The notes: a model not told the origin generated them from the sequence alone. Shown: positions 7,501 to 14,679, counted from the first letter of the stretch. The stretch is DNA of 32,127 nucleotides from Vicinamibacteria bacterium (GCA_022820825.1 JAJEEU010000100.1:1-32127); one strand, 5' to 3'. Made by a program: numbers and translations.

Positions 7501-7758
7501 CTACCTCCCGGACGGTCGAGACCTTCGCCATCGCTCCGCCTCTTCCGCCACCAAGACTTGGCAGCGCCTTGGGCGCTCGCCGTCGCACCTGTGCGCGTCG
7601 ACCCAGTCGTCGACAACCTCCTGCGGCCAGCGGGGACTGCCGTTGGGCAGACGAATCGGTGCTTGCGGGAACACGCCGCCCTTGAGCATCTTGTAGATGC
7701 TCGACCGGGAAACCGCGAGTTGGGCCGCTACCACCCGGACCGTCAAGAGCTGTGCCAT
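7501..7758 (-). CDS. AlpA-family helix-turn-helix regulator
   Basis: The product is 85 residues, MAQLLTVRVVAAQLAVSRS..., with GGAGGG eight bases before the ATG. The N-terminal 55 residues match the AlpA/excisionase-like winged helix-turn-helix: LLTVRVVAAQLAVSRSSIYKML is the helix-turn-helix, followed by the wing PQAPIRLPNGSPRWPQEVVDDWV with the typical R-W at its end. AlpA proteins activate integrase genes or act as excisionases for P4-like elements, so it fits the integrases that follow in the window. The C-terminal 30 residues are Arg-rich and without a recognised fold. Confidence 0.78.
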   Translation of the reverse strand: MAQLLTVRVVAAQLAVSRSSIYKMLKGGVFPQAPIRLPNGSPRWPQEVVDDWVDAHRCDGERPRRCQVLVAEEAERWRRSRPSGR

Positions 7759-7871
7759 TGCTGGGTCCCTCCGTCGTCACCGTGCGTCGCAGCCCAGGCC
7801 AGCGGGCTGCCGAATCACCCGCTCACGGCCGTTGTAGCAGGTTCCCCAAAAGAGAGTCCCGGTCTGTGGTA

Positions 7872-7885
7872 CAAGCGGTAGTCAC
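7872..7885. repeat. 14-bp direct repeat, right copy
   Basis: CAAGCGGTAGTCAC matches 2636-2649 exactly and in the same orientation. It lies between the AlpA-type gene and the SRAP pseudogene, near what may be the edge of the plasmid-like segment. Confidence 0.3.
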
Positions 7886-7962
7886 TTCTGCACCGGGTAT
7901 GCAGATACGTGCAGACTCGGACGGGAGCCAGCCGGTCGCTCTCGACGGAGGGAGGCGGCAGA

Positions 7963-8670
7963 TCACACCCGATGCGCTGTCTGGAGGTGCGACACTCCCG
8001 ACAAGCAGCGCGGATCGTCGTTGCGGGAATCGTTGACGACGGTGCTGATGGGGCGAGCCGCGAGCGACTCGGCCGGGCACGGTCCGAGGGACAGCAATTC
8101 TCCTCCAGCCACGGCTCGAACGTCTCTGGAGCCAGGATGACCGGAGCGGGGTCGTGCACCGGTGCTACCGTCTCGTTGGTGGCGCTGGTCAGAATCGCAG
8201 AGGTTTCAACGACGCCGCCTGACTGGAGCCCGGCCAGTGACTCGCTCAGTTTCGCTCGTCCCCGCACAATCCAGCGCTCCCAGAGTCCGGCGAATGCGAA
8301 CAACCCACCGTCGCTGCGACCGATGAAGTACGGCTGCGGGATGGCGCGGGCGCGCCGCCTTCGTAGAATCCGCTGGCCGGCATCAAGCAGCGCCGGCTAG
8401 GATATGCGCCGCGGAACGTAGGCTTCGACGCCGCGGTCTCGGCCCATGCATTGATGAGCCGGCTGCCGACGGCGGGATCCCCAGCCCAGCCCGGGACAAG
8501 GCCCCAGCGCAGCATCGCAAACCGGCGTCCGGCCCCGTCCCAGCGCACGATGGCGACAAACTGCCCGGGCACCACGTTGTAGCGACGTGCCAGACGGAGC
8601 TGCGTACCTTCCAGAGTCAGCAGATCGTGGATCTCCCGCCAGGAAACATCCGCGTGAAGCTCCCGCACAT
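7963..8670 (-). pseudogene. Broken SRAP (HMCES/YedK) gene
   Basis: SRAP proteins crosslink through Cys2 to abasic sites in single-stranded DNA. All family landmarks are present but in different frames. ATG at 8670 gives MCGSFT, then the frame shifts. HADVSWREIHDLL, RFAMLRWGLVPGWA and CLMPASGFYE are in a second frame; IPQPYFIGRSDGGLFAFAGLWERW and APVHDPAPVILAP in a third; VVNDSRNDDPRCL, ending at TGA 7963, in a fourth stretch. Each break has a simple repair. A missing second copy of TTCACGC near 8655 would restore MCGSFTLHADV. A missing T beside 8360 would restore FYEW. A missing G near 8103 would restore the tail. The usually conserved Arg of the N-A-R-x-E-T motif is Trp. This is a decayed gene, not a working one. 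Confidence 0.85.
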
Positions 8671-8758
8671 AGATTTCTACGCTACCATAGGCGGTCCGTG
8701 GCGAACGGCGAGCGGGTGGTTCCGGCACCACCGGTCTTCGTTTGCCGTAGCGGCGTGT

Positions 8759-8941
8759 CGCCCTAGACTGTGGCGCGGGTACGAGCCGCCACCAGGAGAC
8801 GAAGTGCTCCTCGGTTGGAATTGCCGACAGGTCGAAGCCCACTTCGGTCAGGATAACCTCGGCGGCTCCGGCACTGATGCCGTCGATGCGGGTCAGGGCT
8901 ACGCCGGCTAATCGGTACAGCGCGGTACGGGTCTGCTGGTC
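8759..8941 (-). mobile_element. IS110-family transposase remnant
   Basis: About 60 residues in one frame read TRTALYRLAGVALTRIDGIS, then AGAAEVILTEVGFDLSAIPT and EEHFVSWWRLVPAPQ. This is the C-terminal transposase_20-type region of IS110/IS116/IS902 enzymes, where a helix-hairpin-helix (IDGI...A..ILTEVG) precedes the F.SW..L.P motif. Nothing convincing of the N-terminal DEDD catalytic domain is seen upstream and the sequence degenerates afterwards. In its frame it reads straight into the broken SRAP gene, so both are probably relics. Confidence 0.65.
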
Positions 8942-9092
8942 GCCACGCCGGCTGAGCGGTTTCTCCTTGCTGGGGTTCCGTTCGGGCGGCACCGGTGTGC
9001 GGCGGCGATCCTCTGAGCCTACGTGTGCAGCCTGCTCTACGACACCACCTCATCCGAGCCGTAGACGGGTCTGGTAGGCGCCGACCCTGCTC

Positions 9093-10208
9093 TTATCCGA
9101 GTCTGAGATACTCCGCCCATTCTTCCATCAGCCGCCGCCGACGCTCGAACAGGTCCGACCGCGCGTACGCCGCCTCGGTCTGGTTGCCGACAGTGTGCGC
9201 GAGCGCCGCCTCGACGACCTCCCGCGGATGGTCGGTCTCCTCGGCCGCCCAGTCGCGGAAAGATGACCGAAAGCCGTGCGGTACGGCCTCGACCTTCAGG
9301 TTGCTGAGCATCCTCGGCAGCCGCGAGATGCTGATCGGCTTCCCGCCCCAGCTAGGGAACACGAGCGGGCTGCGGCCGTCGCCGAGCTTGCGCGCTGCTC
9401 TGAGAACCTCCACGGCCCTTCCTGACAGCGGAACGCGGTGCTCACGCTTCGACTTCATCCTCTTTGCGGGAATGGTCCAAACGCTGACCGGCAGGTCGAT
9501 CTCGTTCCACCGCGCCCCGCGCACTTCGCCCGACCGCGCGGCCGTGAGCACGAGGAACTCGAAAGCCAGCTTGACGGCCTCCGTCGCTCCAGAGAGCCAC
9601 ATCCTTCCGATCGCGCCCGCGACCTCGCCATGCGGCAGCGCGCGCATGTGCTCGACAGTGTCGTTCTGCGGGCCAAGGACGGGATTGAGCCGGTCGCAAG
9701 GGTTGTCGCTGCGGTACTCCATGGCCACGGCCCACTTCATCACCGCGCTGATGCGCTGCCGGATCCGGCGTGCGGTTGAGGGCCGAGCGTGCCAGATCCG
9801 CCGCAGCGTCTTGAGGATGTCGGCACTGCTGACGCTCGACACGGGCCTCCCGCCGATGTGGGGCAGCACATGCCGCGTCATGCTCGACATCCAGTCCTGG
9901 GCGTGCTGCTCGTTGCGCCACCCGGCACGGTTGTCGTTCCAAACCCTTTCTGCCGCTTCGGCGAAGGTGGGGACGTTCACCGAACGCCGACTCTCTGTCA
10001 CTGGGTCACCGCCCTCACGGGCGAGCTTCCGGTTGACGAATGCCTGTTCACGCGCTTCCCGCAGCGATACGAGCGGGAAGCCGCCCAGGCCGATGTCCCG
10101 GCGACGGCCGTGAATCACCAACCGCTGAACCCAGCTTCGTGCGCCGGTGGGCTTGACTCTCAGATAAAGGCCGTTGCCATCACCTCTACGGACCACCAGC
10201 GTCCGCAT
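9093..10208 (-). CDS. P4-type tyrosine integrase 1, short N-terminus
   Basis: The product is 371 residues. It begins MRTLVVRRGDGNGLYLRV, so the arm-binding DUF4102-like N-domain is about 35 residues shorter than in the two other integrases of the window; no equivalent sequence is found upstream in frame, so the N-terminus may have been trimmed. The core-binding region (about 80-180) contains TFAEAAERVW and NPCDRLNPVLGP. The catalytic domain shows Arg225 (TAARSGEVRG), His311 and Arg314 (HGFRSSFRDWA), His338 (ALAH) and nucleophile Tyr348 (AAYARSDLF), a complete set. Such enzymes integrate genomic islands into chromosomal sites, often tRNA or tmRNA genes. It is transcribed divergently from integrase 2, with about 125 bases between. 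Whether it is active with this N-terminus is uncertain. Confidence 0.85.
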   Translation of the reverse strand: MRTLVVRRGDGNGLYLRVKPTGARSWVQRLVIHGRRRDIGLGGFPLVSLREAREQAFVNRKLAREGGDPVTESRRSVNVPTFAEAAERVWNDNRAGWRNEQHAQDWMSSMTRHVLPHIGGRPVSSVSSADILKTLRRIWHARPSTARRIRQRISAVMKWAVAMEYRSDNPCDRLNPVLGPQNDTVEHMRALPHGEVAGAIGRMWLSGATEAVKLAFEFLVLTAARSGEVRGARWNEIDLPVSVWTIPAKRMKSKREHRVPLSGRAVEVLRAARKLGDGRSPLVFPSWGGKPISISRLPRMLSNLKVEAVPHGFRSSFRDWAAEETDHPREVVEAALAHTVGNQTEAAYARSDLFERRRRLMEEWAEYLRLG

Positions 10209-10281
10209 ACGTCCGATGCTGTGCGATACGGTGTAAGAACTCGCCGCAAATGCGCGCTGTCACGTACTTTCCGGGTGGACC

Positions 10282-10317
10282 ATGCATGTCAGGATGTCCG
10301 GTTAAATCCACATGCAT
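10282..10317. promoter_or_regulatory. Inverted repeat between divergent integrases
   Basis: ATGCATGT at 10282-10289 and its reverse complement ACATGCAT at 10310-10317 flank 20 bases in the gap between the two integrase genes. A TACAAT box follows at 10324-10329, a possible -10 for integrase 2. It could be an operator or a recombinase-binding site. Confidence 0.4.
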
Positions 10318-10335
10318 CCGCGATACAATAGGGGA

Positions 10336-11562
10336 ATGCATAGCGCGGAGCGGCCTCCAAAGTCGCGACGCAAGACGAAGCCCCGAGGACGCCATCCCGA
10401 CAGGCGGTTGACCGCCGGCTTCGTGCGCACCGCCGGCCCCGGACGCTACTGCGATGGCCAGGGCCTGTATCTCTATGTGCAGCCGTCGGGCGCGCGGAGC
10501 TGGGTTCAGCGGCTCGTAGTCCACGGCCGTCGTCGGGACATCGGACTCGGCAGCGCACAGCTCGTCCGGTTGGCCGAGGCACGGGAGAAGGCGCTGGGCA
10601 ATCGCAGGATGGCGCGCGAGGGCGGCGACCCTCTCGCCGAAAGACGCCGACTTGAGAGCATGCCGACGTTCGCCGACGCCGCGCGGCGCGTGCTGGAGCA
10701 GAAGCGCGCCGGCTGGCGTGAGGGGCGGCATCCGCAGAGTTGGTGGACGAGTCTGGAGCGCTACGCCTTTCCCCGGATCGGCGCCCGGCCGGTCTCCGAG
10801 GTAACCAGCGCCGAGGTGCTCGACGTCCTCACGCCGATCTGGCACGCCAAGGCGCAGACGGCGCGGCGGGTGCGCGAGCGGGTGCGCGCGGTGCTGGAGT
10901 GGGCCGTTGCGATGGAGCTGAGAAACGACAACCCGTGCGACCGTATCAGCTCGGTGCTCGGACCGCAGCAGGCAGCGGTCGAGCACATGCCGGCGTTGCC
11001 GCATCAGGACGCGCCTGCCGCCATCACCAAGGTACGCGAATCGGCGGGGGCGCAGGCCCCAAGGCTGGCTTTCGAGTTCCTCGTGCTCACGGCGGCGCGG
11101 TGGGGCGAGGTTCGCGAGGCGGCGTGGTCGGAGATCGACACTACCGCGGCCGTGTGGACCATTCCTGCCACGCGTATGAAAGCGAAACGCGGGCACCGGG
11201 TGCCACTCTCGTGCCGCGCGCTGGAGATACTCGATGCGGCGCAAACGCTCGGCGAGGGTCCACTTGTGTTTCCCGGCCGGCGAGCGTGGCCGCTCTCCGA
11301 GAAGAGCCTGCGCCGGCTGCTGCAGCGGCTAGCCGTCGCCGCCGTGCCACACGGCTTCCGCTCCACCTTCCGGGACTGGGCGGCCGAAGAGACCGACCAT
11401 CGGCGCGAGGTCATCGAGGCCGCGCTGGCACACATGGTCACAAACAAGGTGGAAGCGGCCTACGCCCGCTCGGACCTGTTCGAGCGCAGGCGGCGGCTGA
11501 TGGACGAGTGGGCAGAGTATCTTGCCGTAGCGGGCCGAGCGACGGATGCGTCGAGGCGCTGA
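10336..11562 (+). CDS. P4-type tyrosine integrase 2
   Basis: The product is 408 residues from ATG 10336 (MHSAERPPKSRRK); an in-frame ATG at 10312 would add eight residues. A TACAAT box at 10324-10329 ends seven bases before ATG 10336, which would make the message leaderless, and neither start has a well-spaced ribosome-binding site. The layout is an Arg-rich tail, the N-domain (LTAGFVRTAGPGRYCDGQGLYLYV), the core-binding region, and a catalytic domain with TAARWGEVREAAW (Arg), HGFRSTFRDWAAEETDH (His, Arg), ALAH (His) and AAYARSDLF (Tyr). All catalytic residues are kept. It is closely related to integrases 1 and 3 and faces away from integrase 1. STAS and toxin-like genes follow on the same strand and may be its cargo. 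Confidence 0.87.
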   Translation: MHSAERPPKSRRKTKPRGRHPDRRLTAGFVRTAGPGRYCDGQGLYLYVQPSGARSWVQRLVVHGRRRDIGLGSAQLVRLAEAREKALGNRRMAREGGDPLAERRRLESMPTFADAARRVLEQKRAGWREGRHPQSWWTSLERYAFPRIGARPVSEVTSAEVLDVLTPIWHAKAQTARRVRERVRAVLEWAVAMELRNDNPCDRISSVLGPQQAAVEHMPALPHQDAPAAITKVRESAGAQAPRLAFEFLVLTAARWGEVREAAWSEIDTTAAVWTIPATRMKAKRGHRVPLSCRALEILDAAQTLGEGPLVFPGRRAWPLSEKSLRRLLQRLAVAAVPHGFRSTFRDWAAEETDHRREVIEAALAHMVTNKVEAAYARSDLFERRRRLMDEWAEYLAVAGRATDASRR

Positions 11563-11577
11563 TGCACCGCCGCTGCG

Positions 11578-11606
11578 TTTCTGACCGATGGCGCGCCCAC
11601 TATAAT
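11578..11606 (+). promoter_or_regulatory. Candidate sigma-70-like promoter for the STAS gene
   Basis: A perfect TATAAT at 11601-11606 lies 17 bases after TTTCTG (11578-11583), a weak -35. The STAS gene starts about 40 bases further on. It is one of few AT-rich spots in this region. Confidence 0.4.
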
Positions 11607-11647
11607 CCGGCCAGCGGCGGCGGTCGGAGCGTGCAGCGAGGGAATTG

Positions 11648-12019
11648 ATGGCCATCGAGGTCACGGAAGAACGGACCGGCGACGTACTGGTGCTACTGCC
11701 GTCGGAACGGCTGGATTCGAGCAGTGCTCGTGCGTTCGAGTCCATCCTCATGGGGCACGTCAGCAACGGCCAGCGGCGCATCGTTGTCGACTTCAGTCGG
11801 CTACATTTCATCGCCAGCTCCGGCTTGCGGGTGCTTTTGCTCGCCGCGAGGGCGCTGAAGGTCGAGAGCGGGATGCTCGCACTATGCGCCATGGAGACGA
11901 ACGTCGAGAATGTGTTTCGGGTCAGCGGCCTGCATCGGATCATCGTGGTAGAGACATCGCGTGATGCGGCTATCGAACTCGTCGCCCAGCCCCTGGCGGG
12001 TCAGTCTCGGCGACTGTAG
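11648..12019 (+). CDS. STAS-domain anti-sigma factor antagonist-like protein
   Basis: The product is 123 residues, MAIEVTEERTGDVLVLLPSERLDSS. The ATG at 11648 is preceded by GCGAGGGA. The whole protein is one STAS domain: the first strands (VLVLLPSERLDSSSARAFES), the central strand IVVDFSRLHFIASSGLRVLLLAARAL with the conserved S-S-G-L-R segment that carries the phosphorylated Ser in SpoIIAA-like proteins, and the later strand-helix (MLALCAMETNVENVFRVSGL). Such proteins bind anti-sigma kinases in partner-switching systems. No kinase or sigma gene is nearby, so any partner lies elsewhere. It is 18 bases from the next gene on the same strand, so they may share a transcript. The location, between an integrase and a toxin-like pair, suggests it is cargo of a mobile element. 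Confidence 0.85.
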   Translation: MAIEVTEERTGDVLVLLPSERLDSSSARAFESILMGHVSNGQRRIVVDFSRLHFIASSGLRVLLLAARALKVESGMLALCAMETNVENVFRVSGLHRIIVVETSRDAAIELVAQPLAGQSRRL

Positions 12020-12037
12020 CTTTCGGAGGATGTCCGG

Positions 12038-12496
12038 GTGAGTAGTAAACGCGCCGGCCGGGTTGAGAATACGGTGAGCGGCCCGGGGCGGATCACGTTG
12101 GCGGACTTCATCGTGGGGATCGCGGAAAACTGGCCGGAAGGAGATATCCAACGGTGGATCGTATGCGGTCTGCCGCGGGAGTTTCACGCGTTGAGCCCGG
12201 CCGATCAGCGGGAGGTTCTGGCGGAGCAGGTGCCGCTGACCCGCACGAAATGGGACGCGCTGATGGCGGCGATGGTGGAACACCTGGCGAGGCTGCACGG
12301 GTTCGAGCAGCCGGCGTGGGTGGATGAGCCGGAACGGTTCCTCGACAGCCCGTGGGTACTGTCGCCGGTTCCGCTCATCCGGATGGAGGCGCTGATGTTC
12401 GCGCCGGCCGCGTTCCTGCGGCACGGGGCGATCCCGGACCCGCGGGATCTCGATGCCCGCGGCGGAGAACGCGATGAGTGGACCCCTGGGCCGTGA
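12038..12496 (+). CDS. Unknown partner of the nucleotidyltransferase, possible antitoxin
   Basis: The product is 152 residues from GTG 12038, with GGAGGA six bases upstream. It is mostly helical: ITLADFIVGIAENWPEGDIQRWIV, then ALSPADQREVLAEQVPLTRTKWDALMAAMVEHLARLHGF. The C-terminal part has PAWVDEPERFLDSPWVLSP and FAPAAFLRHGAIPDPRDLDARGGE. Proteins with this type of tail are, from memory, often encoded directly before DUF6036-type nucleotidyltransferases. Its end overlaps the next gene by 23 bases, so translation is probably coupled. The order, small protein first and nucleotidyltransferase second, resembles type IV toxin-antitoxin pairs such as AbiEi-AbiEii, though this protein has no obvious AbiEi helix-turn-helix. 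The antitoxin role is inference. Confidence 0.7.
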   Translation: MSSKRAGRVENTVSGPGRITLADFIVGIAENWPEGDIQRWIVCGLPREFHALSPADQREVLAEQVPLTRTKWDALMAAMVEHLARLHGFEQPAWVDEPERFLDSPWVLSPVPLIRMEALMFAPAAFLRHGAIPDPRDLDARGGERDEWTPGP

Positions 12497-13016
12497 GCAA
12501 CTCCTCAAGCTGTTCGAGGAGCTGTCCGAGGAGCTGCGCTTCAGCCGGGCGCGGGCGCAGATCTACGTGGTCGGTGGCGCGGCGATGAGCTTGGCGTTCG
12601 ACAGGGAACGCACGACAAGGGACGTGGATGCGCGGATCGCCGCGGGGCACCATCGGCTCGCGGAGGCGGTGCGTGCGGTGGGGTTTAGACACGGGCTGCC
12701 GGATACGTGGTTGAACGAGCAGGCAACGGCGTGGATGCCTCGCGCGGAGGATGCGCGGGCGCAGACGCTGTACGAGAGTCCGCAGCTGACGGTGACGGGC
12801 GCGTCGGCCCGGCACCTGTTGGCGATGAAGCTGCGGGCGGGCCGGGAGCAGGACCGGGAAGACGTTGCGGTGCTCTGCAAACACCTGCGATTGAGACACC
12901 CGGGGGAGGCGTTCCGAATCTACGAGCAGGTGTTCCCTGGGGAATACGTGACTGTGCGTGGGCGGGCGCTGCTGGAACGCACATTCCGCGATCGGAGCGT
13001 GGGTTACGAGCACTAG
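12474..13016 (+). CDS. Nucleotidyltransferase-fold protein, AbiEii/DUF6036-like
   Basis: The product is 180 residues from ATG 12474 (MSGPLGREQLLKLF), with GGCGGAGA just upstream; an ATG at 12453 is a less likely start. The polymerase-beta-type nucleotidyltransferase signature is clear: YVVGGAAMSLAF at residues 31-42 followed by RTTRDVDARI, giving the Gly-Gly and the paired acidic residues Asp50 and Asp52. Later TWLNEQATAWMP, LTVTGASARHLLAMKLRAGREQDREDVAVLCKHL matches the helical tail of DUF6036/AbiEii-like proteins. Such enzymes attach nucleotides to tRNA or other targets and act as toxins or phage-defence effectors. Together with the overlapping upstream gene it looks like a two-gene toxin-antitoxin or defence unit. 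Confidence 0.78.
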   Translation: MSGPLGREQLLKLFEELSEELRFSRARAQIYVVGGAAMSLAFDRERTTRDVDARIAAGHHRLAEAVRAVGFRHGLPDTWLNEQATAWMPRAEDARAQTLYESPQLTVTGASARHLLAMKLRAGREQDREDVAVLCKHLRLRHPGEAFRIYEQVFPGEYVTVRGRALLERTFRDRSVGYEH

Positions 13017-13063
13017 GAGTCCCTCGTGCCCGCGCGCGGGGCAGGGTGCCGCGGACATCGGCC

Positions 13064-13138
13064 GTGGAGAGGCGGCGGCTGAGGATGATGAACGACTGGG
13101 CGGTCTACGTCAGCCGGGCGGACGGCCCGGTCAGGTAG
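13064..13138 (+). pseudogene. C-terminal fragment of an integrase
   Basis: Twenty-four codons ending at TAG 13138 read VERRRLRMMNDWAVYVSRAD. This aligns with the last residues of the intact integrases (FERRRRLMDEWAEYLA; FDRRRQLMNEWSAYLE). The catalytic part upstream is gone: the preceding bases belong to the nucleotidyltransferase end and spacer. It is a leftover of an additional integrase gene. Confidence 0.72.
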
Positions 13139-13182
13139 TCTGCTCGGGTTCCCGGGGCCGAACGAGAGGAGAATAGAAAATC

Positions 13183-13326
13183 ATGACGCTACCTGCGCAG
13201 AACCTCGAGCAGAGGCCCAGAGCTCGGCGGCTTGAGAACGTGCTCACCCCCGCCTTCGTGCGTAACGTGACCAAGCCTGGCCGCTACGGTGATGGTGGCG
13301 GCCATCCGCGTGCAAGTCGTTGGTAA
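13183..13326 (+). pseudogene. N-terminal fragment of another integrase
   Basis: An ATG at 13183 with GAGAGGAG upstream opens a 47-codon frame. Its residues 22-40 read VLTPAFVRNVTKPGRYGDG, the start of the P4-integrase N-domain (compare LTAGFVRTAGPGRYCDG in integrase 2). Homology ends abruptly after GDGGG, where the family continues LYL.V; the frame then closes at TAA 13324-13326. The retained ribosome-binding site suggests a recent break. Confidence 0.78.
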
Positions 13327-13611
13327 CAGGTGACTTGCTGACACCAGCCCCACCTTCGTTCCCTCGATTTACCCCTATTTCCAACCCGGAACATACTGGA
13401 CGGCAGAAGCCGCCGTTGGACTTGCCGCCAGCGGGAGCCTGTTAAGCGCACGCCAGTGCGGCCCTGCCAGACCATCCCGCGCCGACACGACACTTGAGAC
13501 GACCAGCCCGCACTGCGCGAGCCTCACGAGGCTCGCCGTCGCCTCGCAGTAAACTTCGAACAGCCGCTCGCGACCGAAGCAATGCCGTTACCGGTTCCAC
13601 GGCCACTGCGG

Positions 13612-13747
13612 TGGAGCCGCAGGCGGGGAATCGAACCCCGCACGCGCATGTGCATCGGGCGGAAAGACCCTCGAGCGCTTTTTCCGGCAAGCGTATGAGA
13701 AGTGGAAGAACCTGCGCTTGCCTATGCATCGTCTCCCTGGCTGCGGC
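13612..13747 (-). ncRNA. tRNA-like element, possible attachment-site relic
   Basis: On the - strand, GCGGGGTTCGATTCCCCGC (complement of 13623-13641) is a perfect T-arm with the canonical TTCGATT loop. It is followed directly by CTGCGGC, T and CCA. CTGCGGC pairs perfectly with GCCGCAG (complement of 13741-13747), 136 bases from the CCA end. The interior does not fold as a normal tRNA: no D-arm or anticodon arm is convincing, though GGCAAGCG/CGCTTGCC and CGGAAA/TTTCCG hairpins exist. It may be a degenerate tRNA or tmRNA end left by integration, or chance in GC-rich DNA. Confidence 0.3.
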
Positions 13748-13748
13748 A

Positions 13749-13967
13749 TCAGCCCGACCGCATCACGCGGCGGGGCTCTGACGCATTCTCGTGGATCTGC
13801 GGCGGGGTTGTGATCGCTTTCACCTCCCGCATCGGCAGCTTTAAGATAGCCGTCTCGTCACCGTTGCCGAACTCGTAGCGCTGCTTGTCAGTATCAATTC
13901 TCAGGACGGAAGCCGCGACCCTTAAGGTGGCGCCGTCCACCTGTTCTACTAGGAACTGGGTGGTCAT
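13749..13967 (-). CDS. Small beta-rich protein, related to the one at 23707
   Basis: The product is 72 residues beginning MTTQFLVEQVDGATLRVAAS. I do not recognise the family, but it resembles the product at 23707-23913. Both show F-[LI]-V-x-Q-x-D-G near the start, then A-x-x-L, a middle aromatic-x-Phe (RYEF here, FRF there), and an L-P-x-[RK]-x-V-x-x-I motif (KLPMREVKAI here, ELPARKVDYI there). Alternating hydrophobic residues suggest a small beta sheet or barrel. No good ribosome-binding site is seen. The C-terminal 20 residues are unlike the relative and may be a read-on into altered sequence, since the gene ends next to a possible recombination site. Function is unknown. Confidence 0.55.
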   Translation of the reverse strand: MTTQFLVEQVDGATLRVAASVLRIDTDKQRYEFGNGDETAILKLPMREVKAITTPPQIHENASEPRRVMRSG

Positions 13968-14679
13968 CGCGGGAAGTTACAGCAGGGGCAGCCAGTTGCG
14001 CAAGGGTTCGGTAGGACCGGCCGTCGCCAACTGCCGATCAGGACTGCCGCCTAGCTGTTGGTGTACTCCGGGTTGCGTCTACCGGGCACCATCTGATTCC
14101 CATCCTCCGCGGCAACTTCAGCGATCCGAAGGCTGCTGCTACGGCGCCATCGGCCAGTGCCCGGTCGCCGGCCGCTGGTTACCGAGCCTGTCCCACAGTC
14201 GGTCCCACATTTTTTTTGCGACGCCCCGGAACCGTGCCAAACGCCCCTCGACGACACCGGACTCCAGCGCGCCGGCCGTCCGGCCGGCGAGAAGCCGCGC
14301 GGCGACCGCGATCAGGCACTCGGGAAGGGCGAGTCAGGCGGCGAGGTTGAATCGCGGCGGACACCCGCAGCGTGCGCCGGACTCAATCTGGAACCTATTG
14401 ACTCGATGACGGCTGCGCATGAAGAGACGCTGGCGAACGGACACCGCAGCAGGCTGCTACGCGTGCTCTACAAGAAACCCTTTCGGCGGCTGCCCGCCAA
14501 CCCGTGCACTCTTTGTTGCCATTAGTGGAAAATCTACAGGTGCCGCCGACTACAAGCCATGACGGCGATCAACATAGTTCCAGCGCGTACAGGATCATCG
14601 GCGACACGTTCACCCTCGTGGTCGGAAGGTCAGGATCGCTCCATCGCCATATGGGGTCCAGGTCCATTTTGCCGCCCAC
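13968..14679. other. Region without a convincing gene
   Basis: About 700 bases with no frame that keeps the G/C-ending codon pattern or shows a recognisable domain. It contains an A/T run (eight T) at about 14211-14218 and lower GC than its surroundings. It is probably decayed sequence beside the integrase remnants. Confidence 0.5.

Noticed and set aside
8246..8992. A single 248-residue protein joining transposase and SRAP segments
   Set aside because: The frame is accidental: it begins in an IS110 relic and runs into a frameshifted SRAP gene. It is better read as two remnants.
13064..13326. One intact small integrase made of the two fragments
   Set aside because: The fragments are in the wrong order (C-terminal part first) and are separated by a stop codon and a new start.
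14157..14525. A 122-codon + strand frame in the gene-free stretch
   Set aside because: The codon pattern does not match neighbours, no start signal or family is seen, and it crosses a T run.
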